Source: Atrichornis clamosus
Lineage: Eukaryota; Chordata; Aves; Passeriformes; Menuridae
Direction: 5' to 3'
Assembly (NCBI GenBank): GCA_013400975.1
Contig: WBMZ01010920.1
Span: 248,001-312,000, forward strand
Length of the DNA: 64,000 nt
How positions within the stretch are numbered: the first letter of the stretch is position 1; each line of letters opens with the position of its first letter. The notes beneath the pieces were generated by a model. It had not been told where the DNA came from, ran no database searches, and was given only the letters and a program-made list of their open reading frames with translations. Of this stretch, positions 38,111-51,073 are shown in pieces. Made by a program: the position numbers and the translations under genes.

Positions 38111-40330
38111 TAGAAATGTGACTGCACTGGATTTGCCTCTTTATACCGCCCATAGTCCTTCAACACTATCTCAGTGTTAAAGCTCTCAAACACTACCACA
38201 AGTCCTCATGAAAACATAATGCTATATTTAGTCAGATCAAAGATCCTTTCAATTCAGCAGTCTGTGTTCAACAGTAATAGAAAACTGCTGAGAAAGCATG
38301 AATAAAGAATATAAGATACTTTCTTTTAATAGTATCTCATCATATCCTTCATGCCTCAAATTATTACTGACTACTCCATAATTTAGACATAACGTGTTCT
38401 AAAAAGTTGATAGAAAGTATTTTATAAACAAAGCATATTTTTTTCTTAATACATGCATGGGAAAGATTTTGCTTTGCTAAAACGCTAAATGCCTTTAATG
38501 TGTTGGTTTTGCACCAATATAAACTTGCATCAATGACTCAGCTACATATATATTGTCACTTCTTTGTGATGAGCTTAGTTTCAAAAAATTTTTCTTTACA
38601 GAGGAGTATGTGGAGCATGCACTAAAACTTAAAATGGCAACATAACTTCTCTCATTCAAAGACTTTATAGACTCCCTACCTAAATACTTTGGCTTCAATC
38701 CCATTTTCTTTAAGATGATGTTGTAAATAACTGAATGACAGAGGAAGAAAGCTAATTTTTAATTTGCGTCTCCAACTACAATTTCAGCCCCAAAAATGTA
38801 AATTATATTTGCAAACTGATACCTTGTTTTTCAACTCAAGACAGAGACAGACGTTTTGTGAAGAGTAATCGGTATTTTTCCTCTGCAATATTGTAGTCGA
38901 AACTCTTTCTAGAGCATGATGTTCCAGCATTAGTCTTAGAAAGACTTTTAAAAGAAATTTTATATATGACCCATAAACTCTGAAAAATGGATCTTATAAT
39001 GGAAATGCTGACATAACATTAACCATAGCAGCAAGAACAGCACCACAGTAATTTATTTACGTGTTGCTTTTCAATTTCTTTGCATGCTATTGTTATCATT
39101 TTTATGGCAAGTATTATTTTTCAACAAGTTTCTGATTTGCAATTTTATACTGCAATCTTTAGTGTTGGCTGGGGTTTTCTTACAAATTAATTACACTCTT
39201 CAATGAAATTGCTTAGACCTAGAGAACTGACACAATTTATTATTGTTTCCAAAGGGAAAACTTAATGTCTTCACTACAGTATGGGCTCAACACTATTGCA
39301 GTTGTCTCTACAGTGATAAATATAATAACATAAATAATAATGCAATAATAATTCTTAAAAATCATCAGCAGACATCTATTCAAGTGAGGAAAGATTGCTG
39401 GCCTAATTCTCTCCTCAATTCCAAAGATTTAATATTGGTACAACTCCAATTTCTGTGAATTTATTACATATTGTACCACTTAGATGAGCTAAACTTATCT
39501 CTTTTCTAATGGAATAAACTAAAATCTGAAGGAATGTATGTAATCCTCTGAATTTAAGCTCAAGATTTATGGGGAAGGAGAAGACAAGGACTTTATTCAA
39601 AAAAGAATTATAAGAAGAATATTGACACCATCTTAGTTGTCGGCAAACTGTCAAAGCACAGGTACAAGGAGATACTTCAGGTCTTAATTCATGATCAAAA
39701 TGATGACTTAACTGTCATCAGAGACACTGTGGGATATTGCTGCACATCTGACACAGACATAGAAGAATACAATTTGTTCAGGGAGACAAGCAAGGGAAAA
39801 AGACAGGAAATGTGTTTCATATCAAAGGTGTAAATACTAGTTTAGATGCTACATGAGAATGGACTGATTGAAAATCAGTGACTAATGTTGAAAGGAAAGA
39901 AGAAAAGGGAACTGCTATGGCTGGGGATTACTCTAAGCCACCAAATACATACAATGAGTAAAACCCCAGATAGAAATTTTTTGTGACTAATAGAAGAATA
40001 AGCAAAGTGTCTTAACTAGTAAGAAGGGAAATATTTAGCCATCCAGAGGCCTGTTGGGAGCAGGGAAAAGGAAAATTGATGGTTCAGGAAGATTTTGGAA
40101 TTAGTTCAGAAGTTATTTAAAATGAAGATGGAGACATCAATTAGACAGGCAAGATTCTATTAAATAAAGATTCTACTGATTCTATTAAAATGGGAAGAAG
40201 TGGTTGAAAAGAATGTGTGAGTGACATGGTGAAATGTATGATCCTTAACAAAACATCGGACAGAGAACAGCAAAGTAAGAACAAGGGATTCCAAGGAAAA
40301 TAACTCTCAGCACTGGCAAGGAAGGAAAGG

Positions 40331-40380
40331 ATATAAATATATATATGTATATGTGTGTGTGTGTATGTGTATATAAATAT
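40331..40380 (+). repeat. Compound (AT)n/(TG)n microsatellite
   Basis: ATATAAATATATATATG is followed by TATATGTGTGTGTGTGTATG and ATATAAATAT. The minus-strand open frame over it (40141-40410) shows the resulting YTYTHTHIHIYIYI run and is not a gene. Confidence 0.95.
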
Positions 40381-42059
40381 GGAAGAAAATAAGACTACAG
40401 AAGAGCACATAGCTTTTAAAAGAAACTACTGCAAATTATTCCATTTCAAATGGTGGCTAGGGAAAGCATCAATAGATTAACTCAGCTAAATCAAGTTATC
40501 TTTTCTGTCCTCAAATTCAACAGGAAAGTTCACAAAATGTTAACACGAACACATACTGAGAAGAAATATTAAAGGAAGAATACATATGGGACTTTAAGCC
40601 TTGATAAGAAAAGTGGTGCAAGGGATGAAGGGATTTCTAAAAAAACCACCACTCTATCAGTACATTAACAGGACCAGGAAAGAAGGTGTTATTTTGCAAG
40701 AGAGCGGAGATGAATTTGTGTGCTAACGAATCAAATGTGTTTATAGCTTTGTTTGTAACACTCCTACTAGGAATATTTAACCCACATCCCAAATCCTGCT
40801 GGGTACTTGGAGAAGCTTTTCTTTCACCTGCTCCTTTGCATCCCATTTCACTTCAGTCTTGAGGTGAAATCACAGAAGGACTTCTCCAATGAAATGCATG
40901 AAGTTCAAAATGTGAAGTCTCTTTATTACATATAGTGCTACCCCAAAAGTTCAGATGCCAATGTCACTACTCCTTAGGTTAATTGTTCCAGCCTTTAGCC
41001 ACTAAAAACTTATCCAGAAATCTAAAAGAAATAGCTGCCTACTTTCTACACTTATGTGTCAGCTACACCAAGGTAAAAATATTCTGATTTATAGCACTTA
41101 AGGGATATGAGGGAGGATTAGATTTTTTGGTGGTTAGTCAGCTTCTTTCCCGCAATTCATCTTACCTAATGCTTCAGGATATTACAGAAAATGTCAAAAT
41201 ATCCCTCTTCAGTTTTGAGATCTTCTTGCTTTACCCATATTATTAGTACTATCTATCCTATGGTAACATTCAGAAGTTGCAGAAATTAGAGTGTAAGTAG
41301 GCAAGACAACGAAGAATGCAAGAAAGCCTTGCAGCATTCTCTGAAGTACGTATTTTTTATTCATATTGCCTGTCCACACTCTCAACTGCAACTGTGCCAG
41401 GGCATGAATAAAGGAAACACAGAAGACATAGGCATCTTGACATGCAGGGGAGGATTTCAGAGACTCAGTAGCACCAATCCATAATTATCTATGAGAGGTG
41501 AGATAGTATATATTACATGCATAAACTTGTAATTGTATTTCATCAGGCATTCCCAGGCACTGCCTGATAAGGGGTGTATCTGGGTACATCAATCTAGTGA
41601 GGTTAGAAGAAAACAATCTCTCTTCCATGCACATATTATCTTAAAAGAGCAATGACTGTTTCTCCTCTTTGCTCGCCTCATTGATATGTAGTTTTGTACA
41701 CGATGTACTGTTGCTGACTCCCTGATGTACACTAGCCTCTGCCTGCTTTATTTATTTATTTTATTACTTGCCTTCTGCAGCAGGATCAAAGAAATGGAGC
41801 TCAATATGGACTGCAGGGAAAGGGCATTTTGATTGCATAGGATTGACTACAGGATGTTTTAGGGAGAAAGTAAGGGTGGGGAAAAGGAGGAATCAAGATA
41901 TCTTGGGGAAAAACATGTGGGAAAACAGAGGTATAAGTTGACAGAGACAGTTGTTTGCAAGCAGGGGCTGGCCAGTGCATATGCTAGGCCATGCCCTGTG
42001 CCTGACCATTACAGTGTGTCCTGGCTTCTCACTAAACCCCATTTCTAGCTGTTTTCCTG

Positions 42060-42560
42060 AATGAGGGTCTCTGTCCTCTGTGCAAAAGTGTGTGTGTATG
42101 TGGCTCAGTGATAGCCCCTGGGGCTGGGACCAGGAGTCTCAGCAGTCCATGTGTCCATGGTTCCAGTGACTGGTGTGAGCATGGCTGTGATTATTAGTGA
42201 AGATCCCTCCAGATGAGCCAGAGAGTAGGCCATGTGGGCTGGGATCAGGGATGGGATGCGTGGCTCTGAGGGTGCAAGCGCAGGAGGAGATGGCAACTGA
42301 AGGTGCCAGGTGAAGGGACCTGGATTCCAGGCCAACTGCTGGAGAGACAGGGGGATCTGGGGGTGCACTGAGAGTTACATTTGTGTGTGTGTGAACGTGC
42401 AAGGGTGTCTATACTGGCAGCTAATATGGGACAAGCTGTGCCCTTGAGGGTTTGTATGTCCATATGCCAGCAACTGGAGAGACTGGGGCCCAGGGACAGC
42501 TGCTGGTCAGACTGACTGTCAGCATAGAGTTGCCACAAACACCTCCATAGCTGGCTTCTG
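42060..42560. repeat. GC-richer block with internal similarity, unclassified
   Basis: About 500 bp with higher G+C and low stop density, which gives three overlapping minus-strand open frames (42105-42592) but no recognisable protein. Internal similarity is visible: GCCAACTGCTGGAGAGACAG (42331-42350) resembles GCCAGCAACTGGAGAGACTG (42467-42486), and GTGTGTGTATGTG-type words recur at 42087-42102 and 42382-42395. This fits a decayed minisatellite or part of an avian retroelement that I cannot name. Confidence 0.4.
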
Positions 42561-43907
42561 AATTTGGAAACTCTGTAATCTCTATAAACCAAGAAATTAA
42601 TTATTTTACCCAGACCAAGTGTTGCATATCAAGTTAAGGAGCCTTCCTTGGTTGTGTATTCCCTGAATGATTTTAAAGCGTACAAATATTTATTGACATA
42701 TATATAAAATAGCCATATTAAAATGAAGATTAGGTTTATGTGCCTCTTCTCTCTCTGTTTGTATGTATTTAGACAGACTGAAGACTTAAACTGCAACCCA
42801 CATTATTTAAAGAAAGAACTAATGCATAAATATATTCTCTGGGGCATGGAAGCTAAGAAGTTTAGCAGTTCAGTTACTAAATCCATTATAATGTACAGGT
42901 AAAATCCCAGAGTTATAATCCCTGGTTATTCTTCTGGATCGATGGCCATTTTGCCACCCAGATATTCTGTTCTTTTCGTCTCTTTTTTTTATGACCTTCT
43001 TCTTGAGGGATGCTAAGTGAAAATAAATGGTAAGTGAAAGAAAAATAAATACTACTTCCTTACCTTACCACCCCTCCCCAAATCCTTCCTCAGTGTTTGA
43101 ATAACCTTTAAAAAGTTGCTATAGAAATGACCTTCCCATTGATAATATGAAAATCATTGCATTCAGAAGACTTCTAATTTACTTTGTAAAGTCAAATTCC
43201 ATATAACTATTTAAATTATGTGAAGATCAAATGTAGTAAAAAATTGCATTGTAGTTTAGAGCTAAGTTATGTTTATTGCATACCAGTGCTCTCCTATCAT
43301 TCAAAAACTCTGCAGGAAGGGCAGGAAAAGGAGGGATCAGTTTTAAGCACTTTGACAACATGTTTGACATTTGAACTCTTAGTTAAATAACAGTCCCATT
43401 ACTTTCATGGGCTATGAAACTTTCTGAAAAGAAAGAACCTTTCCTTTTTTCATGGGAGTCCACTGAAAAAGGTCTTATTGGTATTAAAGAATTTTGTCAT
43501 GGCTCATAATGCCAGTGTGCATGTAGGGAGAAATCCTTATGTATAGAAGACCAACATAAACTTTAGGGAAAATAACACCCTTTTTAAAAAAAGCAAAAAA
43601 GAGGAAGAGAAATCCATCTGGTGATTAAGCTGAGGAAGAATCAAAGAAAATCAGAAGACCATACTGGTGCTTCTATCTGCTGCATTCTTGGTACTGCATC
43701 TTTTTTCTTCACTCACATTTGGAGAAGCAACAAGCATGGAGCATTTAGCATAGGTAGATCAGCAATGTCACTGCTTTGATACTACCTAGCACATTTATTG
43801 GCAACTGCTTTGCTTGTTTGTGTACAGTTTGTCACAAAAAATAACTTCAAATGGACGTTTGCAAAGTATCCTTTTTCAGCTGTGCATGTATTATTCTAGT
43901 GATTTTT

Positions 43908-44501
43908 TGGGACTGGTTTAACCCAGGCAGGCAACCAAGTACAGTGCAGCTGCTCACTCACTCCACCTCCTCCACAGTGGGATGGGGAGGAGAATCAGGA
44001 AAAGAGTAAAACTCATGGGTTGAGATAACTGAATAACTGAAACAAAGCAAAACAAAACACAGATGATGATGATGATGATGATAATAATCAATAATAAATG
44101 TAATAAAAAGGGAGGCGGGGGGGAGAGAGCAGAGAGAAACAAATTATTCACAACACAACAGCTCACCAGCAGCTGACCAACGCTCAGCCCATCCCCAAGT
44201 CACGATTGACCCCTGCAGGGTAACTCCCCTCAGTTTATATACTGGGTAGGATGTTCTGTGGTATGAAATATCACTCGGCCAGTTTGGGTCACCTGCCCCT
44301 GCCGTGCTCCCTCACAGCTTCTTGTGCAGCTCCTCACTGGTAGAGGATGAAACACTGGAAAGTCCATGACAGGATAAGCATGACTAAGCAACCACCAAAA
44401 CATTACTGTGTTATCAACATTATTCTCATAGTGAATCTAAAAGACAGCATTGTACAGCTACTAAGAAGAAAATTAATTATATCCCAGTTAAAACCAGGAG
44501 A
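43908..44501 (-). mobile_element. Nearly full-length solo LTR of an avian endogenous retrovirus
   Basis: Oriented on the minus strand. The LTR begins near 44501 with TCCTGGTTTTAACTGGGATA (the usual family start is TGTCCTGGTTTCAGCTGGGA), then TTAATTTTCTTCTTAGTAGC and GTTGATAACACAGTAATGTT. A promoter-like TATATAAACTGAGGGGAGTT lies at 44229-44248. The 3' part has ACCCATGAGTTTTACTC and TCCCATCCCACTGTGGAGGA, and it closes with GGTTAAACCAGTCCCA at 43908. At 594 bp it is close to the expected length, with TG and CA-like ends. The A-T-rich R region has expanded into a GAT/AAT repeat (next entry). There is no internal viral sequence, so it is a solo LTR. I recall it as ERVL-like, common across neoavian birds. 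No clear target duplication (flanks TTTTT and GGGAC). Confidence 0.88.
44061..44098 (+). repeat. (GAT)n/(AAT)n microsatellite inside the LTR
   Basis: Seven GAT triplets followed by ATAATAATCAATAATAA. It lies in the region of the LTR that is normally an (AAT)n tract, so it grew from an existing seed after insertion. Confidence 0.95.
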
Positions 44502-47500
44502 GGGACCTACAAATCTCTAACATTTTTTTCCTTCCATGATTACTTTTATAATTTATCAATATCTTCACAGCATCTAGGCCCTTTTTAGCATTGGCTGTTA
44601 TATTTTCAAATAATTTGTCTGTCATGTAAAATCTAAAACATGCTATTAAGCAATACAGAGTACACAGTGGCCAGTTTTACTCCTCACTTATTGTGCTGTG
44701 ATTACTGAATGCTCTCAGTAACAGAGACCTGAAAACCAACTAAGCATCTAAAGAAAAAATCTAAAAGCATTTGTAAGACTTTTTGTCTGGACTTTCCCAG
44801 TTATTTTCAACATTTCAGTGAGAACAAAAGAAACTCTACATAATTTCATTTAGAAATGTTTTCTTCCCATTGTAGAGATAATTTGCTTATTCTTAACTTA
44901 CAATTTAAGGCTAGATTCTGAAAATATCTCATTCTTTGCTCTGTTTTGTGGAAATCAAGACATTGTTCAATAAGAATTGGTTTATCAGAAACTAACCGTG
45001 CTGGAGAAAACCTTAGGCAAAAAATATTTTCATAAAAACCATTCATTAAATGACTGTGAATAATGAAGAAACTAATATAAATTGCTGTCTATTCACAGAC
45101 AATTCAGTAACAAGTTGGATTTGACAAATTGTTTGTTGCAAATAATTCACACAAGCAATGAAAATGATCTCTCCAGCTGTATGTCTATCTGGGATTAATA
45201 GAGGATTTTTCAGACCCATTTTTCTCCCTACATCATCTGTTTGTTTTGTTCTGTTTGTACAGTTTGCACAAAATTGCTCAGCTTGTGGTATATAGCCAGC
45301 AATTAACACCACTTAACAGCTGTTAAATAGGGTAATCGCCTGTTGTTGTCCTCATTCAGGAACTAATTGCTCTCAGTGCGCCCCTCATAAACCCACCAGA
45401 GCACCAGGTATGATCTGCTGAAAATTATCCGATGTGAAATGGGCTTTACTTTCCCTTCTCACAGATCAGTTCGACTGGCTACTAATGTCCACAGAGAGTG
45501 GAAGGACACAGGAGCGCTGGTGAGGATTTCTTTTCACAGAAATCAGGGGGTTGGTGAGCCCACGGGTGGCCCGGTTTGGTGAAGAGGAATTGCAGGTGAA
45601 ATCCCACACAGCAATTAGTGCCAGCGTGAATGGCACTGGCTCTGTCGCTGCCCTGCTTTGAAGGGAGCACATTACAAAGCGCGGCATCATCTGTGATCAC
45701 ATCCTTTCTGAAAGGATGGTTAATGTTTTCTCACTCTTTTTTCTGAGTACTATCCTGAAGACATTTTTAATGCAGATGAGACAGAATTCTTTTTTTCCCC
45801 TATTAAAACCAAACGCTCGAAACCAAAAGAATGCTAGTGGCAGAAATAAATGGAATGAAATTAATTATTAAGTTATCAGAATTAAGATTTTGTTACATTA
45901 TTTAAACATGGAATATATTTAATATGCTTTTTTGGTGAAGCATTCTTGGAGCACCAGTAATCAATAATGTGAATATACTTCAAATATGTGCACATTGTCT
46001 CTTGGTCTGCAGCTACACATAGGAAAGAAATACACCTTCTAATACAAATGAAATATGCTTTGCAATTGTTGGGGAACTTACAAGGGCAGCAGTTGGAAGT
46101 AGAAGATGTGGGTTTCATTGCCTACACATATCTCTTTGAAGCATATTGAATGAGGTTCTAGAATAAGTAATGTGTAGTGAATCATGGTGTCTTGAATGTA
46201 CCCCAGATATACTTCATGACCCTTGGGCTGGTCCCTTATGCTGGATACTTTAGAAAACGGATAGATTTCAGGTTTCCTCTATTTCAGAAACCTACTGGTA
46301 TTCTAATTAGAAAATATAGCAGTGGCTTGTAACTCTTTAAGAGTTGGATAAGAACCCTAGACCTCCCATATAATTGGAAGGCAATTTGATCCATGCTCTT
46401 CAAGACAACATGCAAGCAGAAATACACAAAAATGGTTATTCCAGTAAGAATCTCATATGAAATCATACACTTACAAGATAACAGGTGCATTGGAAGGAAC
46501 CAATTTTTGATAGTCTGCAAATTGTTAAAGTAGGATGTTATTCAACTTTCCCTTCAAGATATTTTAAATATTTTAGGTAAAGATCCAGGCAAAGATCTAG
46601 ACTGGAGGGTTGTGGAGGGCTGAGGCTTATTGAGTCTTGCACGAGCTAACACTGAAACTAAAACAGAAATTTTTTTTTTTACACTTACAATTGGTTTTCT
46701 TTATTGTTTTTCTGTTAATCTGATGTAGTTTATGAATGCTGTTTGGATGTGTGTACATGTAGTAGGTTTAAGCACCAATTTCAGGAGCTATAACCTTTGT
46801 ATATACTTCATATTAACAAACAAACATACAAAACCAAAAAGCAAAACCCCAACAAATCCCAAACAGCAATAAAGAATGTGAAGCAATACAAATAGCCTAC
46901 AAGTTGAAATTCACAAATATTGAATGAAATTTAAATACATTTGTTACAGGTCAAATCTATTTCACAGTACAAATTTGTAATATGACTATACGCTTATGTT
47001 AAAATGTTCTACATCAATAGAAGAGAAATGCGGAAGTTTAGCATGAATTCATTGTTTTGAGTGTGAAAATGATGTGTCTAAGCCTAATGTTTCTTCCTGC
47101 AATACTAATTCTCAGAAATTACAAATCCAAGCTGCGTCCTTTTGTTCTTGTATAACAAAGGGAAAGAATTACAGATTTAGTAATAACCAGCCTGCTGGTC
47201 AAGAGACCTATACTGCTTTCAACAGCTCATACTAAAAGAACAAAAATGTCTGAAGCCTGGGTTGTGTTCCATATTACGTGTGTATACATCAGAATTAGGT
47301 ATGTGTGTATATATATGTGAGATGGTGCTTTCCAGAATGAAACATCTTGATGAACTTGTCTTGATCATTTGTTTACAGATTAATCACACCCACTTTCACT
47401 GTTACCTGTTGCTATCTACTAGTCTGATTATAAGGATAACCATCCAAAGAGGAGAGTAGGGTTTGTAAGTTTTTGCCTACAGAAGAAGGCTCAGATTTTC

Positions 47501-49660
47501 AGCTTTATCCTTCTGCAAAGGCTTGGACCAGGTGAATAATTAGATGACAGTTCTTCAAGGTTCACAGAACACCACTCTTGGTCCAGAAATTTCACACATG
47601 CATTCATATCCTCGTAATTCATCCCTTGCTCCTTCCACCAAGGTTCAATCCATTCAGTCTGCTGTCTCTCCATGTTTCCCCAACTTCTGCAGGAATATAC
47701 TCCAGCAGATACAATCTCTCAGAGGCATCAACATAATATCATGTAAGATGAAAACGGAAACATTCCAACTTTTCCAGGAGCTGTTACAACCAAAATACAA
47801 AGTAAAGCTTTTCTGAAGCTGTTATGCACCACACAAGAATCTATTGCTCTAGGCAAGTGCCAGATATTCCTATAAGTATGGGTGTTACAGATAGTCTCAA
47901 ACAGAAACATGACAAAGATTTTTCCACTGAATACACCATCCAAAATCCCATGAACTTTCAAAGAAAAAAATCCAGTAATCAACTGAGTTTTGGATAGAAT
48001 TCAGAATTGAGAAATAGAAAAGGCAACTGTGTAAATTAATTTTCTCATTTGATTTTGGAGTTTTTCATACCCTCTTTTTTTTTTCTGATCATTTAATGAA
48101 ATTTTCAGATGTTTTACAGCACTGTTTTTGATGGACAAAGGCAAGAGATAACTTTCCAAAACTCTGCCTACATTTCACAAAACATCATAAACCAATTTCA
48201 TTAAGAGCATTGAAATTCAAGGAGTTATCAACAATTTGCATCCAAATGTTAGTTTTATATTTGTAATTGGTATTATTATTCCTTCTTCCAAAGCACATTG
48301 AAGTATAGTCCAGCCCAGTAGGGCGGGATCCAATAGACTAGCAGTAATGTGGACTTTCTATTTCTGTTAATAACAAGTAGAAAGTAAAACCAGATACTGT
48401 TTAAATAATTTGTCTAGCAACTGCAAATATAACAAAAGCGGCCAAAGAAAAAGTACAAATTACTTCAGTGAAATGCCTTATTTGTCTGTGGGGGACAACT
48501 ACATGTGAGAAATAAATGACTAGGTAAGAAATTAACTCTCCCATCAGAAAGTACCTTTAAGGTCTGGAAAGTTTCTCATTTATAGTTTATTGCTAAATCA
48601 GGAGTTTGTTATAGACATAACTGAGCTTTTCTTTTGACTAATCACTAAATAGGAAAGATTTCAGCGCACTTTTCTTTTCCAAAATAACATAGGTGCATAT
48701 ATAGAAAAAATGGTATTTCAGTTCAAATAATAAAAAGGTCATTAAACCCATGCTACCTGCTAGTGAAGTACATTAAGCTTTGATTGGTGTTCTTAATCTT
48801 TCCCTGTAGAAAAATAGAAAGATATAAAGCTAAATATCAACAGTTGAAATATGTCCTATAGAGCTACATGTGCCTTGAATTACAAAAGCCTGTTTTGGAT
48901 ACCATGTACAATGTAGATAATTATTCTGTGGCAAATATTGGCATTTCAACTGATCACTAAACTCACCATGTTACTGAGGCTTAAATCCTCAACACCTTTT
49001 AAGCCATGAAACAAAACTTCCATGTGGAGGGTGCCTGTAAGACATGAGACATAGACTCCTCTCTGTAACACGCTGTAGGAAGAAGTCCTGGAGAAGACTG
49101 CGGTTAAGGCTCATTAATATTCTCTGCTACTGAAGAACAAGGGCTGCTGGCAGTTTAGCAGAAATCATGTCAGCCACTAGACACTGTTCTGGCCTTGAAT
49201 GTGTAACTCGGTTACTGCTGTCCTATTTCCATAGCAAGTGAGCAGCTGTAGGATGGGATGTAGGGCTGTGCTTTCACTTGCTTTCTGTTGACAGACCTGC
49301 TAGCTTCAGGACTTTCTGTTGTCTAGCTGCTTTTTCTTATTCTGGCACTTCCCTTGCAGTTATGCAGTAATTGTGAAAACTGAAAAAAGCAAGTTGTTAC
49401 CCTGCAGTGGTTTATGGATCTCCTTAATTGCCCAGTCCTTGGAATATCTGTAAGAGCTGAGTGCAATAGATTGTAGAAGTTTTTGTTGTCATTAGGAAAT
49501 GTATCTGGAACCATATACCAAGCTGCAGTTTTAAAACATCTGTTTAAAGTTCCAAAATGTGCTTTAGACAATGAAGGGAGAGCTGTTTCTCTGAAGGAGA
49601 TGAGACCTTGCTTTAATGGAGAAAGAATATTTTCAGGATAATTCCAAATCCTAAAAGGTT
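44502..49660. other. Unique intergenic DNA, no gene seen
   Basis: No gene that I can defend. The block 45370-45720 has exon-like features, and 47480-47710 has a composition-normal minus-strand open frame; both are under findings. Elsewhere the sequence is AT-rich with an AT/GT microsatellite at 47297-47318. Confidence 0.55.
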
Positions 49661-49812
49661 TTTTTTTTTTTTTGGTTTTTTTTTGTTTGTTTGTTTTAGT
49701 GGTTTTGTGGTTTTTGTTTTNNNNNNNNNNNNNNNNNNNNNNNNNNNNNNNNNNNNNNNNNNNNNNNNNNNNNNNNNNNNNNNNNNNNNNNNNNNGGTTT
49801 TTATTTTTTTCC
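49661..49812. other. 75-bp assembly gap within T/G-rich sequence
   Basis: Positions 49721-49795 are N. On the left is T17 followed by GG, T9 and GTTTGTTTGTTTTAGTGG; on the right GGTTTTTATTTTTTTCCCC. The gap therefore lies inside a T/G low-complexity tract, where polymerase slippage or base-calling usually fails. Open frames reported across it contain unknown residues and should be ignored. Confidence 0.97.
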
Positions 49813-51073
49813 CCAATAAAAATGAAAAGGAATCTGTAAAAGCTGTACACAAGTCTCTGAACCAAGGTCTGTAGAAACCCACCGCAAATACTTTTGTTGC
49901 TCAGCTATAGAAATATATTCAGTGCCTCCTCCCACTGTCATTGCACTTGGAACATTATAGGATGATTAATTTTCCATTTAAGAATAGCCATTTCATCCTT
50001 TCTTTCTCCTGGCTTGTCTTGCATCCAGTCCACACGTTACATTCCCAAAATCTAAGAGATGTTGGACAGGTTCTGAGAAGGAATGAATTTCTTTTCCACA
50101 TAGAGCTCAATAAGTGCATGTAATTTATTGCCACAAGATGTCATGAAGGCCAAAAGTACAAATGTGTTAAAAAAGGGACTGGGCCTATGCACAAAGAATA
50201 GGTCTTTAGTGGCTGCTAAACATGATCCTAAGCATGTAACCTCTGGCTTGGAAAAGTCCCTGGACTGCAATTATGGAAATTTGGCAACTGTATGAGGAAC
50301 AGAATGCTTCATCTAAACCTCATTCTATTCATATTTTTTGGTTTTTTTCTTTTGGTTTGGTTTTTTTACCCTTGGGTATTTTAGTAGGGATAAATGTCAT
50401 TTCTTTATGACCCTATATAGCAGCTCTCATTCTGTTTCAGAAATTTCCTGTACTGGGTACAACCTAGTTAGTTTATAGATGCATATAGACCATATTCTGA
50501 GTTAAAGAATGGGAAAAATAAAGGAATGTGGTGTAGTCAATATACTATTTGCAGTAAATTTTTGTTAAGAATATCAGAAACTTTTTTCAGTCCCTTCTTT
50601 CTGAAGTCCCTTAGGCATTAATCCAGTTAATATAATACAGACAGAAATTTTAATTTTCTAGTTATTATTTTCTAGTCAAAAACATTTTAACTGCTGATAT
50701 TTGGTTTTATAATACTGAAAGGAAATGCAATAGGCATCTAGCAGAAGACTGCTGAACAGACAAATGGGGTTTTATTTTGGCTTGGGTTTTCTTCCCCCCA
50801 GCAAAACGGGGTATTTTCCTGGCTTATTTCCTTTGAAAAGTAGGAAATAAAGCACCTATTTTGAGATTTTATGCACTGGCATTTACTTTATACTATTTTT
50901 CATTTAGCCTATGAATAACCTTTAATTAATATACAGATTGTTATTACAGATATAAAAATATTAATAACAGTCTGGTGGTGACTTACATACAAGATAACTG
51001 TGTAACTAATTACAAGTAAGTGAGCATGACATGACATCTCATGCTTATCACAGGCAGCCTCTTTGAAATCCAC
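49813..51073. other. Unique intergenic DNA, no gene seen
   Basis: Nothing recognised. The sequence is AT-rich with a T/G patch at 50335-50370. Confidence 0.6.

Larger units (their letters stand above)
38111..43907. other. Unique intergenic DNA, no gene seen
   Basis: No gene. The stretch 38111-42050 is AT-rich and unremarkable apart from the 40331-40380 microsatellite. The block 42060-42560 is GC-richer and is listed separately. From 42570 to 43907 nothing is recognised. Confidence 0.6.

Noticed and set aside
46560..46665. Possible further LTR fragment (TTGAGTCTTGCACGAGC ... AACTAAAACA)
   Set aside because: Resembles the LTR segment CCTTGACTCTGTGTAAGCAC...AACTAAAACA only over short words; not enough to call.
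49323..49882. Minus-strand open frames of 89-180 codons
   Set aside because: They run across the N gap and a T/G tract, so the frame is not continuous in real sequence.
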